Position numbers and translations under genes: made by a program
Notes under the pieces: model-generated
Databases searched by the model: none
Told to the model about the DNA's origin: nothing
The model's input: only the letters and a program-made list of their open reading frames with translations
From: Chlorobiaceae bacterium
Lineage (GTDB): Bacteria > Bacteroidota > Chlorobiia > Chlorobiales > Chlorobiaceae
Assembly: GCA_013334925.1 (NCBI GenBank)
Contig: JAAXWP010000004.1
Coordinates: forward strand, 1 to 64,000
Reading direction: 5' to 3'
DNA length: 64,000 nt
Shown: in pieces, positions 10,034 to 18,918 of the stretch
Layout: each line of letters begins with the position of its first letter
Position numbering within the stretch: position 1 is the first letter of the stretch

Positions 10034-12154
10034 ATGTCCAAAAATACCAGCGCCGTCAAGAAGCTCTCCCGGAACCTCTGGTGGTCATGGGACACAGAAG
10101 CCAAGGAACTCTTCAAAAGTCTCTCTCCCCTTCTCTGGGAAAGGGTAAACCACAACCCGGTCGAGCTGCTCAGGCATATCTCGACTGACGAGCTCGAGGC
10201 CCGCTGTTCCTGCGAATTCGAGCACCGGATCGCTCACGTCATGCGCCGCTTCGAGGACTACATGTCCGAAGCCAACACCTGGACAGCGAAACACGCTCCT
10301 GAACTGGTTGCCAATCCGGTTGCCTATTTCAGCGCAGAATTCGGTATCCATGAAAGCCTTCGCATCTATTCAGGCGGTCTCGGCATTCTCGCCGGCGACC
10401 ATCTGAAGTCCGCCAGCGACCTCGGCATCAACTTCATCGGCATCACCCTGTTCTACCGCGAAGGTTATTTCCGGCAGTACCTCAACCATGACGGATGGCA
10501 GATCGAGGACTATCCGTTGCAGTACCCGGAGAGCCTGCCGATCGAGAAGGTCACCACCAAGGATGGCAAGGACCTGATCATCGAGATCACCATCGCCCAG
10601 AGCACCGTATACGCACAGGCCTGGAGCCTGAGGGTCGGTCGCGCCACGCTCTACCTGCTCGACACCAACATTCCCGTCAACGAATCCCACTACCGGGAGA
10701 TCTGCTCGAGGGTCTATGGCGGCGACCAGAACATGAGGATCAACCAGGAGATCCTGCTCGGCATCGGCGGCGTCAAGCTGCTCGAAGCCCTGCACCTGAC
10801 CCCTGCCGTGTATCACATGAACGAGGGCCACTCGGCGTTCCTCACGCTCGAACTGCTCAAGAGGCAGCTGGAACAGGGCGTTGCGCTCGAACAGGCAATG
10901 GCGCTGGTTCGCGAACAGTGCGTATTCACCACGCACACGCCGGTACCTGCCGGTCACGACCGCTTCTCGAGGGACATGATGCACTACACCTTCGACAAGT
11001 ACCTCACCCAGTGCGGTATCGGGTTCGACGAACTGATGCGCCTAGGATCGGAAGATCCGCAGAACACTTCGGGACTGTTCACCATGACGGTCCTTGCCCT
11101 GAGACTTTCGAGAAGTGCCAATGGCGTCTCGAAGCTGCACGGCGAAGTCTCCAGAGAGATGTGGAAGCACCTCTACGGAACCTCCGATCCGAAGCAGGTG
11201 CCGATCGGCCACATCACCAACGGCATTCACACCCGGAGCTGGAGCAGCGGTTTCACCGACCATTTCTGGAGAAACCATACCGACGACCTTTCGGATCTGT
11301 TCGATTCGCGGGAATCGACAGAAGCCGTGCTGGCCAGAGTATCCGACAGTGAACTCTGGTGCATGCGCTATCGCCTGAAACGGAACCTGATCGATTTCAT
11401 CACCAGGTACCTGTCGAACCAGCTCTACCATCAGCACCAGTTCATACCGTACAAGCCTGCTGATTCATCCCGCTCGGTCAAGAGCACCCTGTCACCTGAT
11501 GTGCTGACCATCGGCTTCGCCAGACGCTTCGCGACCTACAAGCGCGCTCCGCTGATTTTCCAGGACCTCGACAGGCTCAACGCCATCATCAACAACCGGA
11601 ACATGCCGGTGCAGCTCGTCTTTGCCGGTAAAGCTCATCCGCATGACGACGCCGGCAAGGAGTACATCCGACAGATCGTCGAGTTCTCGCGCCGTCCCCA
11701 GTTCCTTGGCAAGGTTATCTTCCTCGAGAACTACAATATGGGCGTGGCAAAACGCCTGATTTCTGGCGTGGACGTCTGGCTGAACAACCCCGTCAGGCCG
11801 ATGGAAGCCAGCGGAACCTCAGGCCAGAAGGTCGTGCTGCATGGAGGCCTCAACCTCAGCATCATCGATGGCTGGTGGTGCGAAGCCTATAACGGCACCA
11901 ACGGATGGTCGATCGGCAGCGGCGAGCAGATGGACAACTACGACGAGCAATACAGGTTCGACGCCGCCAAGCTTTACGAAGTGCTGGAGAACCAGATCAT
12001 TCCGACCTATTACGAACGCAACGAACACAACATTCCGGTCCGCTGGCTGAAAAACGTACGCAACGCCATCGCAACCATCGCACCGGTCTACAACACCGAC
12101 CGTATGGTCAAGGAATACACGCTGCGCTACTACCTCAAGGAGCCGCGCAACTGA
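10034..12154 (+). CDS. glgP: Alpha-glucan (glycogen) phosphorylase, short type
   Basis: AYFSAEFGIHESLRIYSGGLGILAGDHLKSASDLG; EASGTSGQKVVLHGGLNLSIIDGWW. Confidence 0.95.
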   Translation: MSKNTSAVKKLSRNLWWSWDTEAKELFKSLSPLLWERVNHNPVELLRHISTDELEARCSCEFEHRIAHVMRRFEDYMSEANTWTAKHAPELVANPVAYFSAEFGIHESLRIYSGGLGILAGDHLKSASDLGINFIGITLFYREGYFRQYLNHDGWQIEDYPLQYPESLPIEKVTTKDGKDLIIEITIAQSTVYAQAWSLRVGRATLYLLDTNIPVNESHYREICSRVYGGDQNMRINQEILLGIGGVKLLEALHLTPAVYHMNEGHSAFLTLELLKRQLEQGVALEQAMALVREQCVFTTHTPVPAGHDRFSRDMMHYTFDKYLTQCGIGFDELMRLGSEDPQNTSGLFTMTVLALRLSRSANGVSKLHGEVSREMWKHLYGTSDPKQVPIGHITNGIHTRSWSSGFTDHFWRNHTDDLSDLFDSRESTEAVLARVSDSELWCMRYRLKRNLIDFITRYLSNQLYHQHQFIPYKPADSSRSVKSTLSPDVLTIGFARRFATYKRAPLIFQDLDRLNAIINNRNMPVQLVFAGKAHPHDDAGKEYIRQIVEFSRRPQFLGKVIFLENYNMGVAKRLISGVDVWLNNPVRPMEASGTSGQKVVLHGGLNLSIIDGWWCEAYNGTNGWSIGSGEQMDNYDEQYRFDAAKLYEVLENQIIPTYYERNEHNIPVRWLKNVRNAIATIAPVYNTDRMVKEYTLRYYLKEPRN

Positions 12155-12173
12155 TTCCAATCAAATCGGTAAC

Positions 12174-13115
12174 ATGACGTCATCAACTGAAATCAAGAGA
12201 TCCCCTGCCGCAGTCAGACTTGGCAGGGGTCTCGACCTTCGCTCGCCGGTCATGCTCGCATCCGGCACCGTATCTTACGGCGAGGAGCTTTCCGGCCTCT
12301 GCGACCTGGGCAAAATCGGAGGACTGGTCACGAAGGCCATCTCGCCTGAACCCCGCATCGGTAACCAGCCGCAGCGGATCGCTGAAACATCCTGCGGCAT
12401 GATCAATGCCATCGGGCTCGCCAACGTCGGCCTCGACAGGTTCGTCACCGACAAGGTGCCCTTCCTGCAGCAGCTCGACACGCGGGTGATCGTGAACATC
12501 GCCGGAAAATCGATCGACGACTACTGCCAGGTGGTCGAACGTCTCGACAAGGTCGAGGGAATCGCTGCCTACGAGCTGAACCTCTCCTGCCCGAACGTCA
12601 AGGGCGAATGCATGATCATGGGCGTCAGCCCCGATGCCACGCGCGAAATCGTTTCGACCCTGCGCAAGCTCACCGGGCGTCACCTGATGGTCAAGCTCAC
12701 GCCGAATGTGACGTCCATCAGCACCATAGCCCTTGCTGCGGAAGAGGCTGGCGCAGACTCCGTATCGCTCATCAACACCGTTGTGGGCATGGCGGTCAAT
12801 TATCGCACCCGCAAACCGCTGCTCAGAAACGTTACGGGCGGACTCTCGGGACCGGCAATCAAGCCGATCGCCCTGGCGAAGGTGTGGGAGGTATCCAATG
12901 CTGTGAAGATTCCGGTAGTGGGCATGGGCGGCATCGCAAGCTTCGAGGATGCCATGGAGTTCCTGCTCGTCGGAGCCAGCGCGATCCAGATCGGCACCAT
13001 GAACTTCGTCTATCCGGACATCGGAGAAAAGATTGCCGTCGCCATCGAAGAGTTCTTCTCGCAGCCTGGCGCACCCGCGTTCGAGGAGTATGTGGGAAGC
13101 CTGATAACCGGATAG
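12174..13115 (+). CDS. pyrD: Dihydroorotate dehydrogenase (class 1B type)
   Basis: MLASGTVSYGEE, ELNLSCPNVKGE, GGLSGPAIKPIAL, GMGGI. Confidence 0.93.
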   Translation: MTSSTEIKRSPAAVRLGRGLDLRSPVMLASGTVSYGEELSGLCDLGKIGGLVTKAISPEPRIGNQPQRIAETSCGMINAIGLANVGLDRFVTDKVPFLQQLDTRVIVNIAGKSIDDYCQVVERLDKVEGIAAYELNLSCPNVKGECMIMGVSPDATREIVSTLRKLTGRHLMVKLTPNVTSISTIALAAEEAGADSVSLINTVVGMAVNYRTRKPLLRNVTGGLSGPAIKPIALAKVWEVSNAVKIPVVGMGGIASFEDAMEFLLVGASAIQIGTMNFVYPDIGEKIAVAIEEFFSQPGAPAFEEYVGSLITG

Positions 13116-13142
13116 TGACAAGTGACTGGTAACAAGTGACAA
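13115..13142 (+). repeat. 7-nt tandem repeat array, 4 units, starting at pyrD stop
   Basis: gtgacaa gtgactg gtaacaa gtgacaa. Confidence 0.75.
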
Positions 13143-13155
13143 GTAAAAAATGAAG

Positions 13156-13190
13156 AAGCCGCCTGAATCAAAACAGGCGGCTTTTCTTTT
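13156..13190 (+). terminator. Rho-independent terminator, pyrD
   Basis: aagCCGCCTGaatcaaaaCAGGCGGcttttctttt. Confidence 0.85.
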
Positions 13191-13247
13191 GTAGACCTGA
13201 AGGGTTGCAGGGAATCGAACCGATAAGAGCGTTTCTGTCCTGCCCCT

Positions 13248-13304
13248 CATCACTCATCACTCATCACTCATCACTCATAATTCATAATTCATAATTCATA
13301 ATTC
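13248..13304 (-). repeat. 7-nt tandem repeat array, 8 units, abutting the DUF4407 gene stop
   Basis: minus strand: (attatga)x4 (gtgatga)x4. Confidence 0.9.
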
Positions 13305-14408
13305 CTACCTCCCCATCCTGCGGTAACCTACCGTTTTGTGGCGGTACTTCCTGCCGGCGCGGAAGCCGAGCGTGCGGTACTGCCTGACCATGCGGTTCCT
13401 GTTGAGGAAGGTGGTGTTGGTGAGCTGTGCGATGATGCGCGATTCGGTCTCCTGCAGGTCCACATCCGAAGGACCGGCATCGGACAGCAGTTTGACGATC
13501 AGCGGAGCACACTCGAAAGCGACAAAAAGCAGGGTGATGAAGGTGATGGCATTCGCTGAAGAGCGGCTGACGTCGCTGGTGGCATGGGATAGGGCCCCCA
13601 GTGCCCAGTTGCGATCGGCGAACCCGGCCCGTGACGCCTTTTTGTCGAGAAGTTCGTCGGTCAGCATCATCTGGTTGTTGATCCCTTCAGCCCCCTTCTG
13701 GCGGTTCAGAAAATCCTGAAGAAGGGCAAGCTCCCGCGACAGGTAGGCCAGACGCGCCTCCTTGCCCTGCACCACGGCCTCCTTGTTTTTCGCATACGGG
13801 CCATACCCCACGACGCCTGAGGTGGTGCCGGTCCTGGTGCCGAACACTTCCGATTTGAGCTCCTCGCGCAAGCGCCCGGTCTCCTTGCTGAGCTCGTCAT
13901 ATTCAGCCTGGTACTTGGCGATCTGCGACATCTCGAGCGCGTATTTCTCCTTGAAAGACTCCTGCACTTTCATGATCTGAGCCTTCTGGTCGGTGAGATA
14001 TCGCTCCTTCAGCTTGTCGTGGATCTCCTTGTCGAAAATCTTGAGCTCGAGCGGTCTGGCGATGACGACGGCGATAAGGATGGCCAGCACCAGCCTCGGC
14101 GAGGCCTGATAGAGCTGTTTCACCCCTTTGGAGGTCTTCTTGATGCTCGAAACGATGTATCGGTCGATGTTGAAAATGGCAAGGCCCCAGAGGATACCGA
14201 ACAGCAGCGAGGCAAACCATGCCGCCGGTGACCCGGAAAACACGAAATAGAGGGCATAGCCTCCGGAAAGACCCGCAAAGAGCGCCGTGAAGAAAATGGT
14301 GGCACCGATGCCCAGAAACTTGGCATGTTCGGTGGGGTATTTGTCGATGATCTCAACCGGCGTACCGGCACAGATCCAGAAAAAACGCTGCAGCTTTTCG
14401 AAGTTCAT
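13305..14408 (-). CDS. DUF4407-family membrane protein
   Basis: RFFWICAGTPVEIIDKYPTEHAKFLGIGATIFFTALFAGLSGGYA; several TM segments and a coiled region. Confidence 0.8.
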   Translation of the reverse strand: MNFEKLQRFFWICAGTPVEIIDKYPTEHAKFLGIGATIFFTALFAGLSGGYALYFVFSGSPAAWFASLLFGILWGLAIFNIDRYIVSSIKKTSKGVKQLYQASPRLVLAILIAVVIARPLELKIFDKEIHDKLKERYLTDQKAQIMKVQESFKEKYALEMSQIAKYQAEYDELSKETGRLREELKSEVFGTRTGTTSGVVGYGPYAKNKEAVVQGKEARLAYLSRELALLQDFLNRQKGAEGINNQMMLTDELLDKKASRAGFADRNWALGALSHATSDVSRSSANAITFITLLFVAFECAPLIVKLLSDAGPSDVDLQETESRIIAQLTNTTFLNRNRMVRQYRTLGFRAGRKYRHKTVGYRRMGR

Positions 14409-14436
14409 GAGTAAAGTACCGTGTCATTCCGGTAAG

Positions 14437-14550
14437 GGGGAATTGGTGTACCGCTCAGCTCGCAATTTACGTCCTCTTTGCGTAACCACCAATTCCCCGG
14501 GCCCTTTCGTCGAAACAGCCTGAACGAATTCCGTAATTAGGGGAATTGTT
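14437..14550. promoter_or_regulatory. Inverted repeat plus third half-site in divergent promoter region
   Basis: ggggaattggt (14437-14447), accaattcccc (14488-14498), ggggaattgtt (14540-14550). Confidence 0.5.
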
Positions 14551-14599
14551 CTATCTTTGACAGCACCAATCACTTTCAAGCAATCCTCATCATACCCGC

Positions 14600-15067
14600 A
14601 TGCGCATAGGAATTGGCATTGACGTCCACCCTTTCGCCGAAGGCCGTAAACTGGTTATCGGCGGTGTTGAAATCCCCTCTCCGACCGGCCTTGACGGCCA
14701 CAGCGACGCCGACGTGCTGCTGCACGCGGTCAGCGACGCCCTGCTCGGAGCCGCCGCACTTGGCGATATCGGCCTGCACTTCCCGAATACCAGCCAGGAT
14801 TACAAGGACATCGACAGCATGATCCTGCTCAAACATGTTCGCCGCCTGCTCGACAAGGAGGGATTCAAACCGGTGAACGTCGACGTGATGCTGCTGCTCG
14901 AAGCGCCGAAAATCGCCCCCTACATCCTCGACATGCGTAAAAACATCGCCCGCTGCCTCGAGCTGGATATCAACGCCGTGTCGGTGAAAGCGACCACCAA
15001 CGAGAAGCTGGGCTACATCGGCCGCGAGGAGGGCGCCTGCGCCCACGCGGTGTGCATTATCGAGTAA
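14600..15067 (+). CDS. ispF: 2-C-methyl-D-erythritol 2,4-cyclodiphosphate synthase
   Basis: [44 protein letters not shown]. Confidence 0.97.
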   Translation: MRIGIGIDVHPFAEGRKLVIGGVEIPSPTGLDGHSDADVLLHAVSDALLGAAALGDIGLHFPNTSQDYKDIDSMILLKHVRRLLDKEGFKPVNVDVMLLLEAPKIAPYILDMRKNIARCLELDINAVSVKATTNEKLGYIGREEGACAHAVCIIE

Positions 15068-15083
15068 AAAAATGACGAAGCTG

Positions 15084-15174
15084 ATGGACAGCATGGACCA
15101 GATGGACAGTGAACAAGGTAGATCCTTTTTTGTCCATCAAGTCCATTCTGTCCATAATGTCCATTTCGTCCATG
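15084..15174. repeat. Inverted pair of 9-nt repeat arrays
   Basis: atggacagc atggaccag atggacag ... tgtccatca agtccattc tgtccataa tgtccattt cgtccat. Confidence 0.85.
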
Positions 15175-15180
15175 AGGCGC

Positions 15181-16452
15181 TTACCCGACCTCTCCCCTCA
15201 GCACCCTCACCGGCGGATAATTTGTCGCCCGCCTGGCCGGCCCGACCGACGAGATCACCGCGATCAGGATTCCGAACACAATCACCATCACATAGGCGTC
15301 GGGCGTTTCGACGATAAGGAGCCGGTCGCTGCTGATCACTCCCGCGCTGCTTGGCCTGAACCTGACATCAGCGATCAGCTTGCAGGCCAGATGGCCGACC
15401 GGGCTGCCAAGCAGTACCCCCATGGTCCCCATCATGAGTCCCTCGAGCATGAATATGCGAGTGATGCTCTTGCGCTGTACCCCCATGGAGCGCATGATGG
15501 CAATATCCTTGACTTTCTGCAGCACGACGGTGGTCATGACCGACGCCACGCCAAGACCGGCAACGACGAAAACGAATCCGACAAGGACAAGGGTGATCGT
15601 ACTGTTGCGGCTGTAGAATTCGATGACATTACGGTTGGTTTCGTCCCAGCTCTCGGTGTTGTAGCCGGTGATGCCTTCGATACGGGCAGCGATCTTTCCC
15701 GCCAGGGCGATATCGGTGACCCTGATGCCGATACCGGTCACGGCATTGGATGCGAGGGACTCCATGCGCTGGGCAAGAGCGAGATTGACAAACGCCTCAC
15801 GCTGGTCCTTGACATTGAAGCCGCTCTTGAAGCGTCCGACGACCGTGACGGGATACTCCTCACCGCTCTTGGTGACCAGCATCACCCGGTCACGATAGCC
15901 GACCTTCAGCTTTTCAGCAAGCAGGTCGCCGAGAATGATCCCGTTTGGCGTCCAGGTAAGTTCCGAAAGGGCGTCGGGTTCGAGAAGGTTTTTCTTCAGG
16001 TTGGCCATGTTTGCTTCCTGGAGAGGATGGACTCCCTTGGCGATACATGGTTCGAAACGCCGCTTGTTTCGCACGAGCAACTTGCTTGAGACGAACGGTG
16101 AAACGTCGATGATCTCTCCGACCGGCTCGATCTCGCGAAGCACCTGCTCGTAATTTTTGATCGTCTCTTTCCTGTCGGTGGTGACGTTTTTCTCGACCAT
16201 GGCGACTCTGCCGGTAACAGCGCCGATCAGATTGTCCGGCACCAGCGGAACGACACGGTCGGCACCGATGACGATGTGGGGCACAATATCGATCAGCTTC
16301 GTGAAAACGTTCTTGGTCGATCCCCTCGCCACGGCGATCGTGGTGATCATCATGGCGGAACCGACAGCCACACCAAGCGCGGTAAGCATGGTCTGACGCT
16401 TCCGTTCGCGAAGATGCACAAAGGCGATGCGCAGATGGTCATAAAAGGTCAT
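15181..16452 (-). CDS. ABC transporter permease (FtsX/MacB-like)
   Basis: IAFVHLRERKRQTMLTALGVAVGSAMMI; C-terminal FtsX-type permease domain; start at MTFYDHL. Confidence 0.88.
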   Translation of the reverse strand: MTFYDHLRIAFVHLRERKRQTMLTALGVAVGSAMMITTIAVARGSTKNVFTKLIDIVPHIVIGADRVVPLVPDNLIGAVTGRVAMVEKNVTTDRKETIKNYEQVLREIEPVGEIIDVSPFVSSKLLVRNKRRFEPCIAKGVHPLQEANMANLKKNLLEPDALSELTWTPNGIILGDLLAEKLKVGYRDRVMLVTKSGEEYPVTVVGRFKSGFNVKDQREAFVNLALAQRMESLASNAVTGIGIRVTDIALAGKIAARIEGITGYNTESWDETNRNVIEFYSRNSTITLVLVGFVFVVAGLGVASVMTTVVLQKVKDIAIMRSMGVQRKSITRIFMLEGLMMGTMGVLLGSPVGHLACKLIADVRFRPSSAGVISSDRLLIVETPDAYVMVIVFGILIAVISSVGPARRATNYPPVRVLRGEVG

Positions 16453-16616
16453 GCCAGAGTGAAAACAGGGGTTGGTCGAACCGGTATTTGATCGTGCAGC
16501 AATGAAATATCGGGTAAATCCTCTATCTTGAACGAAACAGGTTGCACCGTGCAAGTCATGGTGTAATTAATCAAATTAAGCCGTTAAAAACTAACCTGAG
16601 CAACGAGGAGAGCAGC

Positions 16617-17822
16617 GTGAAAAAAATTGGTATTCTTACCAGCGGAGGCGACTGCGGCGGTCTGAACGCCGTCATCAAGGGCGCCGCGCTCATGGCCCTG
16701 AACAAGGGGCTCGAACTCTATGTGATTCCGAACGGTTATGCAGGACTGTACAACCTGCTGAACCAGGAAAAACTGGTAAAGCTGGACCGTGCGCGACTCG
16801 ATCAGTTCGATGCCAACTTCGCCGGATCCGAAGCCGGTCACTCCCGGGTCAAGATCAAGGCGATCAGCAACCCCGACAAATACAATCGCATCAAGGCCGG
16901 CATGAAAAAGTTCGACCTCGATGCGCTCATCATCAGCGGTGGCGACGATTCGGGCAGCGTCATGATCGACCTGAACCAGAATGGTATCCAGTGCATCCAC
17001 GCACCGAAGACCATGGACCTCGACCTGCAGACCTACTCGGTCGGCGGCGACTCGACCATCAACCGTATCGCCCAGTTTGTCGAAGATCTGAAAACGACCG
17101 GCCGCACCCACAATCGCGTGCTGGTCACCGAAGTGTTTGGTCGCTATGCCGGCCATACGGCATTCCGCAGCGGTGTCGCCGCCGAAGCCGACTGCATCCT
17201 GATCCCCGAAATTCCGGTCGACTGGGAGATCGTGTATGAACATGTCGTCGAGCGCTTCACCCGTCGTATCCGCCAGAGCGACGTTCACAGCGGCACCTAC
17301 ACGATCGTCGTCGCTGAAGGCATGAAGAACGCCGACGGTACGGATATCGTTGACGAGTCGGCAGGCGTGGACGCATTCGGCCACAAAAAGCTGGCCGGAG
17401 CCGGTAAATTTGTCTGTCAGCAGATCCAGAAACGGTTCAAGTCCGACCCGCGCATGCCCCTCTTCATGAAGGAGACCGGTATGTTCGTCGAGGGTGTCTA
17501 CGAAACCCCGGAAGTACGCGAGATCCATCCCGGACACCTCGTACGCGCCGGCAACTCGTCAGCCTACGACATCAACTTCGGCTTCGAGGCCGGTGCAGCC
17601 GCCGTGCTGCTCCTGCTCGATGGCAAGACCGGCGTTACCATATCGAAAGTCAAGGGACGCAAGATCGAGTACATCGAGTCGTCCAAAGCCATCGCGCAGC
17701 GCTACGTTGACCTCGACCAGGTAGCCATGTACGAATCGATCGGTATCTGCTTCGGCAGGAAAATCGGCAACTACGATCCGATTCTTCGAGAAGTGGAAGG
17801 TGTATACGAGCGTATCTACTGA
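16617..17822 (+). CDS. pfkA: 6-phosphofructokinase, PPi-type signature
   Basis: ILTSGGDCGGLNAVIKG, IISGGDDS, APKTMDLDL; GTG start at 16617. Confidence 0.92.
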   Translation: MKKIGILTSGGDCGGLNAVIKGAALMALNKGLELYVIPNGYAGLYNLLNQEKLVKLDRARLDQFDANFAGSEAGHSRVKIKAISNPDKYNRIKAGMKKFDLDALIISGGDDSGSVMIDLNQNGIQCIHAPKTMDLDLQTYSVGGDSTINRIAQFVEDLKTTGRTHNRVLVTEVFGRYAGHTAFRSGVAAEADCILIPEIPVDWEIVYEHVVERFTRRIRQSDVHSGTYTIVVAEGMKNADGTDIVDESAGVDAFGHKKLAGAGKFVCQQIQKRFKSDPRMPLFMKETGMFVEGVYETPEVREIHPGHLVRAGNSSAYDINFGFEAGAAAVLLLLDGKTGVTISKVKGRKIEYIESSKAIAQRYVDLDQVAMYESIGICFGRKIGNYDPILREVEGVYERIY

Positions 17823-17841
17823 TCCCGCGTCGAAATAACTC

Positions 17842-17905
17842 TGGGGTCAGGCCTTGCAGAAGTTGCGTTTTTCGAAAAATGCAACTTTTGCAAGGCCTGA
17901 CCCCA
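17842..17905. repeat. 64-bp near-perfect palindrome (REP/MITE-like)
   Basis: tGGGGTCAGGCCTTGCAgAAGTTGCgTTTTTCGAAAAAtGCAACTTtTGCAAGGCCTGACCCCa. Confidence 0.85.
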
Positions 17906-17990
17906 TTCTGGCGTTCCGCTTTAAAAAAAGGCAAAACGGACTATCTTACAGGTTTATAGCAAAACAGTTTTTCAACCCAATGCATTTGTC

Positions 17991-18908
17991 ATGGTCATGA
18001 ACAAGTCTGCAAAAATATGGATGAACGGGGAGCTGATCGACTGGAATGATGCCAAGATTCACATCATGTCCCACGTCGTCCATTACGGTTCTTCAACATT
18101 TGAAGGCATCCGCTGTTACGAGACGGCAAAAGGTTCAGCTATCCTCTTCCTCGACGAGCACATTCGCCGCCTCAAGGACTCCTCGAAGATCTATCGCATA
18201 GAGATTCCCTACTCCGAGGCTGAACTGAAAGAGGCCTGCATCGCCACCATCAGGGCTAACGGACACAAGGCCTGCTACATCAGACCGCTGGTCTACCGCA
18301 GCCAGGGTGCACTTGGCGTCAACCCGCATCGCGCAGCCATCGAAGTTGCCATCGCCACCTGGGAGTGGGGTACCTACCTCGGCGAGGACGTGCTCGAAAC
18401 CGGCGTCGACGTCAGGGTCTCCTCGTGGAACCGCATGGCGCCGAACACCCTGCCATCCTGGGCCAAGGCCGGCGGCAACTACCTGAATTCTCAGCTCATC
18501 AAGATGGAGGCCCTGGCGGACAACTACGCTGAAGGTCTCGCCCTCGACGTGAACGGCTACGTCTCCGAAGGCAGCGGCGAAAACATCTTCGTCATCAGGG
18601 ACGGCGTCATCTACACGCCGATGTCCGCGCAGTCGATCCTGCCCGGCTTCACCCGGTACGCCGTCATGCACATCGCCAAAGAGCTCGGATACGAAGTCCG
18701 CGAAACAATGATTCCGCGTGAAGCGCTCTATGTGGCCGACGAAATCTTCCTTACCGGTACGGCAGCAGAGATCACTCCGGTCAGAAGCGTCGACAAGTAC
18801 CCGATCGGTAACGAAAAACGCGGCCCCGTCACCGAAGCGCTGCAGCACCATTACCTCCGCATCGTGCAGACCGGTGAAGATCCGTACAACTGGCTGACTT
18901 TCATCTGA
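17991..18908 (+). CDS. ilvE: Branched-chain amino acid aminotransferase
   Basis: VVHYGSSTFEGIRCYET, GYVSEGSGENIFV, TGTAAEITPV. Confidence 0.96.
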   Translation: MVMNKSAKIWMNGELIDWNDAKIHIMSHVVHYGSSTFEGIRCYETAKGSAILFLDEHIRRLKDSSKIYRIEIPYSEAELKEACIATIRANGHKACYIRPLVYRSQGALGVNPHRAAIEVAIATWEWGTYLGEDVLETGVDVRVSSWNRMAPNTLPSWAKAGGNYLNSQLIKMEALADNYAEGLALDVNGYVSEGSGENIFVIRDGVIYTPMSAQSILPGFTRYAVMHIAKELGYEVRETMIPREALYVADEIFLTGTAAEITPVRSVDKYPIGNEKRGPVTEALQHHYLRIVQTGEDPYNWLTFI

Positions 18909-18918
18909 GCGGCAGGGC

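Noticed and set aside
13195-13225. tRNA-like T-loop (minus strand ggttcgattccctgcaaccc)
   Set aside because: Flanking bases do not form a T-stem and no D-arm, anticodon arm or acceptor stem could be built.
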